A stretch of DNA of 64,000 nucleotides from Shewanella sp. UCD-KL21 (lineage in GTDB: Bacteria > Pseudomonadota > Gammaproteobacteria > Enterobacterales > Shewanellaceae), in assembly GCF_001957135.1 (NCBI RefSeq), contig NZ_MPHK01000007.1, forward strand, positions 62,001 through 126,000, written 5' to 3'. The notes under the pieces were generated by a model. It was not told the origin of the DNA. It worked only from the letters and a program-made list of their open reading frames with translations, and did not search any database. The position numbers and the translations under genes are program-made. Shown piece after piece: positions 1 to 7,553 of the stretch (positions within the stretch are counted from its first letter, which is position 1; every line of letters starts with the position of its first letter).

Positions 1-381
1 ACGACGCTCGAATCTAAATACCCTATCGATAACAAAACCGGTGATCACTAACACAGAAATGCTGCCCAGCACTAAGGTGAACATCAAACTAATCCCAAAC
101 TCTGCAAACATAGGAGCATAATGGATTGATGCGATAACGGGAGGAATAAAAAACAGCAGTAACTCACCAATTAACCACATTGCCCCCACTGCCACAAACC
201 GCTCGGGTAACCACTTAAATGCCAGCAGAATGTACAAGCAAATTAAGCCAATCACACTGCTTGGTATTGGCAACGCTAGCAGCTCAACCAAAGATTGGGC
301 GCCAAAAGCTAGTCCACACAAGAAAGCCACTTGCAGCAACGCATAAGTAATTTGTTTAAGGTAAAGCACGGAGGAGGTCAT
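1..381 (-). CDS. CidA/LrgA family holin-like membrane protein (partial, runs off the left edge)
   Basis: The reverse strand is open from an ATG at 381 to the window edge, giving 127 residues beginning MTSSVLYLKQITYALLQVAF. I see four hydrophobic segments (about residues 10-30, 35-52, 63-82 and 90-115). The pattern A-L-P-I-P-S-S-V-I-G-L in the second segment is typical of CidA/LrgA proteins, whose signature is P-x-P-x-x-x-x-G. Family members are small inner-membrane proteins linked to export of murein hydrolases and to overflow metabolism; they normally work with a CidB/LrgB partner, which would lie outside the window. The start is supported by its position next to the divergent LysR gene. The C terminus is missing only because of the edge. 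Confidence 0.75.
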   Translation of the reverse strand, partial: MTSSVLYLKQITYALLQVAFLCGLAFGAQSLVELLALPIPSSVIGLICLYILLAFKWLPERFVAVGAMWLIGELLLFFIPPVIASIHYAPMFAEFGISLMFTLVLGSISVLVITGFVIDRVFRFERR

Positions 382-432
382 AATACATCTGGTTGAATTG
401 GTTTCGATGTGGCTATTTTACCCTTGCAATAA

Positions 433-450
433 AAATAATGAATATTATTT
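433..450. promoter_or_regulatory. Candidate LysR operator in the cidA/lysR divergent intergenic
   Basis: A perfect 7-bp inverted repeat, AAATAAT-N4-ATTATTT, lies about 30 bp before the LysR start and 50 bp before the divergent CidA-like start. LysR proteins usually bind A/T-rich interrupted dyads in such divergent promoters. Operator function is inferred from position and symmetry only. Confidence 0.35.
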
Positions 451-480
451 ACCAACTGAATAACTACAGCTTATGTAATG

Positions 481-1377
481 ATGGATCTTAAAACCCTGCA
501 ATATTTTGTCGACATCGTAAACTGTGGTGGCTTTAATCGCGCTGCAGAAAAAATCCATATTAGCCAACCTGCGCTATCAAAATCCATCACACTGTTAGAA
601 GCCGAACTTGAGCTTACGCTACTCACCCGTGGAAAACGCGGCACAGCCGTAACCCTCACCAGCTATGGCCAACTGGTATATGACTATGCGCAAAAGTTAC
701 TCAGCACCAAACAAGCCCTTTTTGATGAAATAGCCTTACTGAAAGGGCTCAATAAAGGGGAGTTAAAGTTAGGCTTAGCGCCACTGGGCAGCGCCGAGCT
801 ATTTGCGCCAATTATTGCCAAATATCAGCAACGCTACCCGCACATTAATAACCAGCTGTTAGTCCGCGGCGGGGTACAACAAACCTTAGCATTAAAAAAT
901 GGCGAAATAGAGCTAGCAACAGGTATTATCGAGCTTAATCAGGAGTTTGAAGGGATAGCAATTCATACTGAGCCTATGGTCGTGGTGCTGCCAAGTCAGC
1001 ACCCGCTGGCAAGGCTGCCGCAAATTTCAATCAAAGCACTGGATAACTGCGAGCATATCTTATTTGAAGCTGAGTTTTCGCTGCATGAGATGGTCATTAA
1101 TGCTTATCAACAGGCCGGTATCAGCATAGAAAGCCCCACCTTAGTGAATCAACCTGAGTTTGGCATTGCGCTGGTGGCTGCTGGTACGGGGATAATGTTA
1201 TTACCTAAGTTTATTGCCGAGCGTTATCAACTAGAAGGTGTGGTGCAGCGTGAACTTATTGATACCGATTTAAGCTGGAAAATGAATTTATTTTGGAGTA
1301 AAGGCAAGCCATTATCTTTTGCCGCAATGGCCATGATTGAACTGGTTAAAGAGCACCTCAAGCAGCTAGCGCTATAA
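481..1377 (+). CDS. LysR-family transcriptional regulator
   Basis: A protein of 298 residues, the usual LysR length. The N-terminal winged HTH covers about residues 3-60, with F-N-R-A-A-E-K-I-H-I-S-Q-P-A-L-S-K-S as the recognition helix region. A substrate-binding effector domain follows from about residue 90 to the end. There are two adjacent ATG codons (478 and 481); the second gives the classic M-D-L-K-T-L start, and neither has a strong ribosome site. The gene is divergent from the CidA/LrgA-like gene with 96 bp between them, the arrangement of CidR-type regulators that control cidAB/lrgAB in response to acetate. Control of the neighbour is inferred; the effector is unknown. Confidence 0.85.
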   Translation: MDLKTLQYFVDIVNCGGFNRAAEKIHISQPALSKSITLLEAELELTLLTRGKRGTAVTLTSYGQLVYDYAQKLLSTKQALFDEIALLKGLNKGELKLGLAPLGSAELFAPIIAKYQQRYPHINNQLLVRGGVQQTLALKNGEIELATGIIELNQEFEGIAIHTEPMVVVLPSQHPLARLPQISIKALDNCEHILFEAEFSLHEMVINAYQQAGISIESPTLVNQPEFGIALVAAGTGIMLLPKFIAERYQLEGVVQRELIDTDLSWKMNLFWSKGKPLSFAAMAMIELVKEHLKQLAL

Positions 1378-1564
1378 ACGCTCAAGTCGAATCACTTTAG
1401 ATGACATGTCTCGCTATCAAAAAACACGAAAGTGATAATAAAGTGGATCGATTCTAAAGACATTTTTGGACAAACGTTTGCCAGTGATTTTACTAAATGA
1501 GCTTTTAACGGATGTTCTGAGGTATTGGAAAATCTCTAGCCAGTTGGCCAAATTCACTCATCCA

Positions 1565-2452
1565 CTACAACATAACCTTTTTATGGAAATAGACTCCATT
1601 GCCCCATTCTAACTGATAGCAGGGAATTGACAGGTTTTGACACTGTTTAGCTACGGTGGTTCTGTATACAGTCGGAAATTGCTCACCAAGCACAACCGCT
1701 TTTAGAGCTTCGGATATATCAATAAATAGTCCTTCCCCAGCGGTATAATCGACAGTAGAGAGCATGACGATCCTATATTCGTGTTCATCAACATAGTCTT
1801 GATCTTTAGTGAATAGCAATCGTTGGGAGTCTACTTCAAAGTATTCATTTATCAGAGGTGTAAGGTCTGGTTCTAGAATACGCTCATCATACTTAAAATT
1901 TGACTCATAAATATCTTTAGATGTAATAGCCTCTAAAAGGTTTGAGCTAGCTACTGCCCCATTTTGATCTAAATACTCAATGTCACCATGAAAGAGTTGA
2001 AAGTCTGATACAGAAAACTCTCTCAACTTCTCTGTAAGAATGCTTTTATCTATCGCTAAGCAAATTCCTTTATGACTTTCTCCATATTGGGACCACATGC
2101 GTGGTTTAGTACAACCTAGTTTAATCTGATTTGGTGTTTGATGATGTTTACAAAATGACAGAAACCCCGCACTTTCCAGCTTATCATTGATAGTTGTGCG
2201 TAAGCGTTTAATGTTTTTCTTTTCTATAGTACGTTGTGACTCGTCCCCTCGAGGTATGATACCAGTGATTTCACTAAGCCTTCTTCGATAATCCTGTGGA
2301 TCATTTGTCGAACGAAATCCTCCGAACCTTAGAGTACTATTTTCTAATATATGCTCAATGGCAGTTTCTTTTTTTGTATAGTGAAATACTAGCTCAGGAT
2401 TGTTTAGAAACCTCTCTGCTTCTATGTTCTCATCCGACTTCAATCGCCCCAT
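1565..2452 (-). CDS. DUF2971 domain protein
   Basis: A 295-residue protein with DUF2971 hallmarks: an N-terminal V-F-H-Y-T-K segment (about residues 22-28), then L-R-F-G-G-F-R-S-T-N-D-P in the first quarter, then F-L-S-F-C-K-H and M-W-S-Q-Y-G-E-S-H-K-G-I-C-L in the middle. The biochemical function of the family is not established; members are scattered and often found in variable or defence-rich loci. The ATG at 2452 is preceded by AGGTGA five bases upstream, so I prefer it to the GTG nine bases earlier. The gene is isolated, looks more A+T-rich than its neighbours, and sits beside a repeat-rich non-coding stretch. Both points suggest an accessory gene. No membrane segment or signal peptide is visible. 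Confidence 0.7.
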   Translation of the reverse strand: MGRLKSDENIEAERFLNNPELVFHYTKKETAIEHILENSTLRFGGFRSTNDPQDYRRRLSEITGIIPRGDESQRTIEKKNIKRLRTTINDKLESAGFLSFCKHHQTPNQIKLGCTKPRMWSQYGESHKGICLAIDKSILTEKLREFSVSDFQLFHGDIEYLDQNGAVASSNLLEAITSKDIYESNFKYDERILEPDLTPLINEYFEVDSQRLLFTKDQDYVDEHEYRIVMLSTVDYTAGEGLFIDISEALKAVVLGEQFPTVYRTTVAKQCQNLSIPCYQLEWGNGVYFHKKVML

Positions 2453-2566
2453 TAGTGTCACCTATATCACTGCTATTTTTATATTGATAACAGATTACAT
2501 GCATAAGAGAAATGAGGTCAAATTGTTCTGGTTCACATCCTCTTTGATCAAGGGCTAAACTAAAAT

Positions 2567-2664
2567 GGGCATTAACGTGTTACGACCACTAACTTTATAC
2601 TTCATTAAAATTGGCTCAGTTACAGCAGGCCATAACTTCAATCTAACCAATTGCCTGCCGCAGG
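2567..2664 (+). repeat. 98-bp direct repeat, copy A
   Basis: By eye this aligns without gaps to 3178-3275, with about three quarters of positions identical. The last 28 bases are nearly invariant and end in the palindrome GCCTG-CCG-CAGG(C). Copies are about 610 bp apart in the same orientation. It could be part of a dispersed genomic repeat family or of a decayed mobile element. Confidence 0.55.
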
Positions 2665-2723
2665 CTTTTGTGCAAGCACGACTGTTACACGCTACAAGTT
2701 CATCCCTGAAAGCTCGGCCATGG

Positions 2724-2740
2724 CGTCCATGTCATGGACG
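2724..2740. repeat. Perfect palindrome CGTCCATG-T-CATGGACG
   Basis: 8-bp arms around a single base. It shares the CATGGA core with the palindromes at 2901-2922 and 2924-2957, which suggests a common REP-like family. Confidence 0.5.
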
Positions 2741-2900
2741 GTCACAGCCGCGCTTACACCGGAATTTTCACCTCTTCGATTTAGCCTTATATATTGCAAC
2801 AAGTAAAAGCCAAATATCAAAAGCTAAACAATCTATAAATCTAAGAAAGTAAAAGGCTAAAAGGCTCAATTTGAATTGAGGTCATCGAGAAAAGGCCGTG

Positions 2901-2922
2901 AGCTTGGCATGGATGCCAAGCT
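2901..2922. repeat. Perfect palindrome with 10-bp arms
   Basis: AGCTTGGCAT-GG-ATGCCAAGCT. It lies immediately next to the second palindrome at 2924-2957, forming a tandem pair of cruciform-capable units. Confidence 0.55.
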
Positions 2923-2923
2923 A

Positions 2924-2957
2924 GCTTTCGTTAGGCCATGGATGGCCTATCGGAAGC
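2924..2957. repeat. Palindrome with 16-bp arms (two mismatches)
   Basis: Arms 2924-2939 and 2942-2957 flank GG; the inner 8 bp on each side (TAGGCCAT / ATGGCCTA) pair perfectly. It has the same GG centre as the 2901-2922 palindrome. Confidence 0.55.
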
Positions 2958-3177
2958 GTTAGGTTTTTTCGACAATGACCGAAGTTAGCAACAAACGAAG
3001 TCAGAAGCTGGATCAATCCCCATCGAAAATCATGCGCTTTTCAGCATTTTTCGTTAGGGGCGGCAGGGCCTAATTCTTTAACAAGGAGTATAGAGGGTAT
3101 TGCTGTTGATACCCTTTTGGTCTGGTGTGGGCGAAGCGCCACGACTTTGATTTGTTCAAAATGGCCAACTAGATTTG

Positions 3178-3275
3178 GGGCATAAATGCGTTACAGCCAC
3201 AAACCTTATACTTCGTTTGTATTGGGGTGTTTACGGTAATACTTCACTTCAATTTAACCAATTGCCTGCCGCAGG
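3178..3275 (+). repeat. 98-bp direct repeat, copy B
   Basis: Partner of 2567-2664, of equal length and with the same conserved 3' block. The final base differs so that the terminal palindrome is shortened in this copy. Confidence 0.55.
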
Positions 3276-3613
3276 TGCTGTATAGAATATACGAATGTCG
3301 CGATCACATGGTCAATGATGTTCCAGACATCATAATGACATTTCCCATATCCCTATCGGTCAGATGTGAAAGGGCGACCTTATGTGCAGATACAACTGCG
3401 AGACGCTGCACTCTTTGTATAAATAAAGCGCCCATCTCGATGCTTTATCATCGATCGTTTTTACATAATGAAGCGCACATAAAACTAAGACAAAAAGTGA
3501 AAAATAAAATCAGCCGTCACAATTAAGGTTAAGCAACTGGTTTTTTATTGATGTTAAGATAACAAGATAGTTCCCAAAAAAAATATACAGCCCATTAATG
3601 TTAAGGACAACTA

Positions 3614-4759
3614 ATGACCGTTTGTGTAAACACCGCTAAATTACTCTGTTTTTTATTATTACTAACTAGTCAAAGCTATGGCTATGCTTCCTCGTTACTA
3701 GACATTACTGCGCCTAAAAAAGTCACTAGTACAACTCCCTCAATAGCAAAATTAATCAAAGACACCATAGATGATTCACCACAGCCATTTAGTGGCAGCG
3801 TCATTTTACTAGAAAATGGTAAGCCACTGCTCAAGTTACAAAAAGGCAAAGGCATTAGCCAAGATTCTAGCTTTGTTATGGCATCTCTTTCTAAACAAAT
3901 TACCGCCACTTTGATTTTGCAAGCTGTCGATGCTGGTCAGCTCGACTTAAAGGGTTCACTGAATACTTATCTTTTTGATGAGGCAGCCCTTAATCAACCC
4001 AAGCAGCGCAACAGCATTGAGTCGAGCTCAAACGAAAATACTGATTTTGCTCCTAAACGATATGACGAAAGAATTACCATACATCACCTCCTGAATCACA
4101 CCTCTGGAGTTGACAAGTTAGGCCAGCCCAATAAATTTGAACCAGGCAGTCAATTTCAATACTCTAACTTGGGTTATTCTGTTTTAGGGCAACTACTCGA
4201 ACAGGTAAACCAACAATCATTTGCTCAACAGATTGAGCAGTTTTCACAAAATAATGAGCTAGACGAGCTTTATGCAGAAGTGGGCAGTATTGATAGTATT
4301 CGACGAAAAGTGACTTCACTGGCTGTCGGATTAAATGAATCAGATGTTCTTACAGCTTCAGACCTAGTGATTGACGAAGCGCTTCTGCCTGCTGGAGGCT
4401 TAATTGCATCCACAGAAGCTTTTGCTTCATTTCAGCATAAATTACATTCTGGTAAGTTTATCAGCCCCAAAAGCTATAAGCTTATGACACAGTCTCATAC
4501 TAAAATTAAATTTTTATGGCCGGACATGAGTTATGGCTACGGGCTTAGGATCAATAAAGAAGATGGCATTTTAGAGTACAGCCATACTGGCTACTTATCG
4601 GGTTACATGTCTATGTCACTCCACTACCCAGAATATAATGTAGATTTGGTCATGTTAGAAAACATATCCTTAAATCTAAATGATCTCAGCCGCGTCTTCG
4701 AGCTTCACACCCAGATACGACAAGCGATTCGTCGGAGTTTATCCAGCAACAAACGATAA
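3614..4759 (+). CDS. Secreted serine hydrolase, beta-lactamase/class C family
   Basis: A 381-residue protein with an N-terminal signal peptide (hydrophobic stretch about 8-20, cleavage near Y-A-S at 24-27). The family's catalytic signature is present: S91-L-S-K94 (SxxK nucleophile motif), Y183-S-N185 (YxN) and H324-T-G326 (standing for KTG). L-L-N-H-T-S-G at 159-165 is typical of the Beta-lactamase Pfam family, which includes D,D-peptidases, esterases and class C-like enzymes. The HTG form is more common in esterase/peptidase relatives than in true cephalosporinases, so antibiotic resistance should not be assumed. The ATG follows AAGGA at a seven-base distance. It is a single gene ending at a strong hairpin. 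Confidence 0.85.
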   Translation: MTVCVNTAKLLCFLLLLTSQSYGYASSLLDITAPKKVTSTTPSIAKLIKDTIDDSPQPFSGSVILLENGKPLLKLQKGKGISQDSSFVMASLSKQITATLILQAVDAGQLDLKGSLNTYLFDEAALNQPKQRNSIESSSNENTDFAPKRYDERITIHHLLNHTSGVDKLGQPNKFEPGSQFQYSNLGYSVLGQLLEQVNQQSFAQQIEQFSQNNELDELYAEVGSIDSIRRKVTSLAVGLNESDVLTASDLVIDEALLPAGGLIASTEAFASFQHKLHSGKFISPKSYKLMTQSHTKIKFLWPDMSYGYGLRINKEDGILEYSHTGYLSGYMSMSLHYPEYNVDLVMLENISLNLNDLSRVFELHTQIRQAIRRSLSSNKR

Positions 4760-4820
4760 CGCCTCTGTAAACATTAACTCCCCGATAAATAAAGTGAAAC
4801 GCTCAAAATTAACTCATCAA

Positions 4821-4857
4821 GATTAACCAGCCAAGTAGCATGGCTGGTTAATCTTTT
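4821..4857 (+). terminator. Rho-independent terminator after the serine hydrolase
   Basis: Perfect 13-bp stem, GATTAACCAGCCA and its complement, with a 7-base loop followed by TTTT. It sits between convergent genes (hydrolase and kynureninase-like gene) and may serve both. Confidence 0.7.
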
Positions 4858-4944
4858 AAGCAGACAAACTAAGCAAACCAGTGCAGCAAAAGCTAAGCAA
4901 AAAACTTTAGTAACAGAAATTTAGTAAAAAAGTTTAGTAAAAAA

Positions 4945-6132
4945 CTAGCTCAAGCTTTTAGCCAAGTCCTCAATCGCATTGAGCGCATTAGCTAACTGCG
5001 CATTTGATAAGTATGGCGCAGGGCCAAAGCGTAACTGATTGCCGCGACTGTCACATAAAATGCCTTTCTTCCCCAGCTCCACAACCCATTGATTGGCTTT
5101 GGCGGTGGTTAAAGACAAAAAACCGGCATTATCAATGATGTTATGTGACGGCAAAGCTAAAACGTCACGGCTTAAGCCCATAGTTTCAATCCCTTGCCAT
5201 AAAGCGCTAATTTGTTGCAGACTTATCGCCCTAAGCTTGATGTCAGTAAGCTTATGTTGCTCAAAAAAATCAAACACTTCAGCGGCGCGGTAATGGCTGA
5301 CAGGATCATAAGTCGAGCCTGCAAAAGCGCTTTGACCTGGGCCATAACCCACTTTGCCCGGTACATGATCAAGTACCTCAAATTCAGCATACCAGCCAGT
5401 GATAATCGGGCTGCCCTGATAATCTGCAGGAATACGCAGCATGCAATTGCCCTCACCTGCCTGACAGTATTTGTAGCCACCAGCCACGATAAATGCCGAG
5501 GTGAGCTGCCAAGCATCGAGATTAAATGGCACTACATTAAGGGCATGATAGGCATCAACCAAACAAGGGATGTTTAAATCTTGTGCCGCTTTTGCCACCA
5601 AGCCAACGTCGTTAAATATCTCACTGGTGCCAAAAAATACTGCTGATAACATGACGGCATCGGTATCGCTATCAAGCTTGTTGATGATGCGCTCAGCTAA
5701 AGTGTCACTTGGTTGCACCTCAACCACTTCAATATCAACATTGATGTCTTGTAAACGGCTCAGCTGACGCCTCAAGGAGTGAAATTCACCATCTGTGGTG
5801 ACAATCTTAATCGGGCGTTTAAGGGGCTGTTTAAAGCATTGCAAGTCGGACAAAAAGCGTAAAATCAGTTCATGGGTTGAAGCGCCTAAGGCAATTTGCG
5901 CTTGGGGCTCACCCAATAAACCACGGTAAAAGTCACGCACGCGGTCGGCTTTTTCAAAGGCTAATGACCATTTTTCATCTATGTGTTTTGCGGCATCATC
6001 AAAGCACTTTACTAAGCCCTGCTTGGCTACATCAGGCCAAGCTTGATGAGAGTGGCCCGACAATAAAATACGCTCGCTAACCTTAAAGCTTTGATAGTGA
6101 GTTTGTAGTGTTAGCGCCAAATCCTGATCCAT
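4945..6132 (-). CDS. kynU: Kynureninase-like PLP enzyme (aminotransferase class V fold)
   Basis: A 395-residue fold-type I PLP protein. D193-A-Y-H196 binds the pyridine ring, and K221 in G-G-Y-K-Y-C is the expected Schiff-base lysine; the following Q-A-G-E-G-N segment also fits kynureninases. Kynureninase cleaves kynurenine (or 3-hydroxykynurenine) to anthranilate and alanine. Oddly, the N-terminal Y-L-D-G-N-S-L-G block of classical KynU is replaced by R-I-L-L-S-G-H-S-H-Q, so this belongs to the kynureninase/PvdN-like branch. It lies 164 bp downstream of kynA on the same strand, which supports a role in tryptophan breakdown. No kynurenine formamidase is in the window. The start has GGAGAG six bases upstream. 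Confidence 0.75.
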   Translation of the reverse strand: MDQDLALTLQTHYQSFKVSERILLSGHSHQAWPDVAKQGLVKCFDDAAKHIDEKWSLAFEKADRVRDFYRGLLGEPQAQIALGASTHELILRFLSDLQCFKQPLKRPIKIVTTDGEFHSLRRQLSRLQDINVDIEVVEVQPSDTLAERIINKLDSDTDAVMLSAVFFGTSEIFNDVGLVAKAAQDLNIPCLVDAYHALNVVPFNLDAWQLTSAFIVAGGYKYCQAGEGNCMLRIPADYQGSPIITGWYAEFEVLDHVPGKVGYGPGQSAFAGSTYDPVSHYRAAEVFDFFEQHKLTDIKLRAISLQQISALWQGIETMGLSRDVLALPSHNIIDNAGFLSLTTAKANQWVVELGKKGILCDSRGNQLRFGPAPYLSNAQLANALNAIEDLAKSLS

Positions 6133-6296
6133 GCTTGCTCTCCAAAACCGATTATTGTTATTCGTATTCTTGTGTTATTTGTAACTGATACTATTACTAA
6201 TATTGCTACTGATACCGAGACTGATATTGTAGCCCGTACTCATACTCGAATTTTGCTAGCAGGGTTGTAAATATAGCAGTAAACCCGTTATCAAAT

Positions 6297-7142
6297 TTAC
6301 AGATGGGTGCGTAGCTCAAACAGCTCAGGAAAAAAGCTAATATCCAAGGCTTTTTTCAAGAAGCCCACCCCAGATGAGCCGCCCGTCCCCATTTTATTGC
6401 CAATTATGCGCTGCACCGTATACATATGCTTAAAGCGCCACTGCTGAAAACTGTCTTCGATATCAATTAACTTTTCGGCGAGTTCATACAGCTGAAAATG
6501 CTCGTCGGCATTTTGGTAGACGTTTAGCCACGCATTTAACACTGAATCATTACGCTCATAGGGCTGGCTAAAATCACGATTTAACTGCAATGCTTCAATG
6601 CTTAGGCCACGCTCATGCAATACTTTTAAAGTGACATCATACAAACTAGGCGCTTCGAGAATTTGTGTTAACTCTTGATGCACCACAGGATCGCTTTCAT
6701 GTACTTTAAGTAAAGCGGCGTTCTTGTTACCCAATAAAAACTCTAGCTTGCGATAACCATAAGACTGAAATCCCGATGAGTGGCCTAAGGCATCACGAAA
6801 TTTAAGGTAATCCACAGGGGTCAGTGTTGAGAGGATATTCCACGACTGAGTTAACTGGTTAAAAATCTGTTTTACCCGAGAAATTACTTTAAAGGCATGG
6901 CCAAAATCGCCCTGCTGGATATTGGTAATCGCCACACTGAGTTCATGCCCTGCGAGCTTGAGCCACAATTCACTGGATTGATGGATCACAATAAACAACA
7001 TCTCATCATGTTGATCTGATAATGGCTGCTGCGCCGACAACACCTGATTTAACTGTAGATAATCGCCATAGGACATATCATCTTTAAAGTCGGTGTGGAT
7101 ATCCTCTTCCATCGCTCGATAGTTACTGTGGGGACAACTCAT
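6297..7142 (-). CDS. kynA: Tryptophan 2,3-dioxygenase
   Basis: A 281-residue cytosolic haem dioxygenase that opens the tryptophan indole ring to N-formylkynurenine. The conserved Y-G-D-Y-L-Q-L-N-Q is at 25-33; the distal-side H54-Q-S-S-E-L-W is present, and the proximal haem ligand is H239 in W-R-F-K-H-M-Y-T-V. The C-terminal M-G-T-G-G-S-S-G-V-G-F-L block, which contacts the substrate amino-carboxylate, is intact. Length matches bacterial TDO. AGGAG lies eight bases before the ATG. It is probably the first gene of a kynA-kynU unit; its promoter would lie in the shared intergenic 7143-7553, opposite a divergent oxidoreductase pair. Confidence 0.93.
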   Translation of the reverse strand: MSCPHSNYRAMEEDIHTDFKDDMSYGDYLQLNQVLSAQQPLSDQHDEMLFIVIHQSSELWLKLAGHELSVAITNIQQGDFGHAFKVISRVKQIFNQLTQSWNILSTLTPVDYLKFRDALGHSSGFQSYGYRKLEFLLGNKNAALLKVHESDPVVHQELTQILEAPSLYDVTLKVLHERGLSIEALQLNRDFSQPYERNDSVLNAWLNVYQNADEHFQLYELAEKLIDIEDSFQQWRFKHMYTVQRIIGNKMGTGGSSGVGFLKKALDISFFPELFELRTHL

Positions 7143-7553
7143 GTTTATCGCTCCTGTTATTATTTTTATGCTTCAAAAAACGATTTATTTAATCACGAAC
7201 ACTCACTCAAGTCAGTGAGGAGCCAATATTAACGCCGCTGTTGACTGTACGTTTGAGTTAACACTGGCGTTACAAGTGGCGACAACAAAACTGACAGTTC
7301 AACCGATAACGAAACCAACAGCCATAGTCCAAAAGCCAGTTAATTGATCAAACACACAGAGATGATTAACTGAATCAATTTTGACAAAGCACACAAAACA
7401 CGCATATCTTTACAGTATAAAGTTTACACCGTAAGGATTAGCTTTTTACTTTGCCTTACTCGTTCAAGCCTTATCTGTTCAAAGGGACACAAGGGATTAA
7501 TACCGCAAGCTGATATAAAACAGATTGATACAAACCATGGAGCTGAAACCACA
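7143..7553. other. Divergent regulatory intergenic between kynA and the flavoprotein pair
   Basis: 411 bp without a credible gene. It must hold promoters in both directions. Two TTTACA hexamers in direct orientation (7410-7415 and 7423-7428) could be a regulator site; I could not assign a regulator. Confidence 0.4.
7381..7409 (+). promoter_or_regulatory. Candidate sigma-70 promoter for the 7554 gene
   Basis: A consensus TTGACA at 7381-7386, followed after 17 bases by ATATCT (or after 18 by TATCTT). It lies about 145 bp before the start codon of the CrtI-like gene. Confidence 0.35.

Larger units (their letters stand above)
2453..3613. other. Gene-poor 1.1-kb stretch rich in palindromes and direct repeats
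   Basis: Short open frames here (2565-2852 and 3227-3526) lack ribosome sites and recognisable sequence, so I treat them as non-coding. The stretch contains a diverged 98-bp direct repeat (2567-2664 and 3178-3275) and several palindromes built around CATGGA-type cores, listed separately. The last 80 bp should carry the promoter of the hydrolase gene at 3614. Confidence 0.6.

Noticed and set aside
2567-3275. Integron attC sites
   Set aside because: The GTTAC-type words do not match the GTTRRRY core and no cassette-like gene lies between the repeats.
2565-3526. Two small open frames in the repeat-rich stretch
   Set aside because: They begin inside or next to the 98-bp repeats, lack ribosome sites and show no recognisable protein sequence.
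3614-4759. True beta-lactamase resistance gene
   Set aside because: The third motif is HTG rather than KTG and the overall features fit the broad esterase/peptidase group as well.
7410-7428. TyrR box near kynA
   Set aside because: The TTTACA words are in direct rather than inverted orientation, unlike the TGTAAA-N6-TTTACA consensus.
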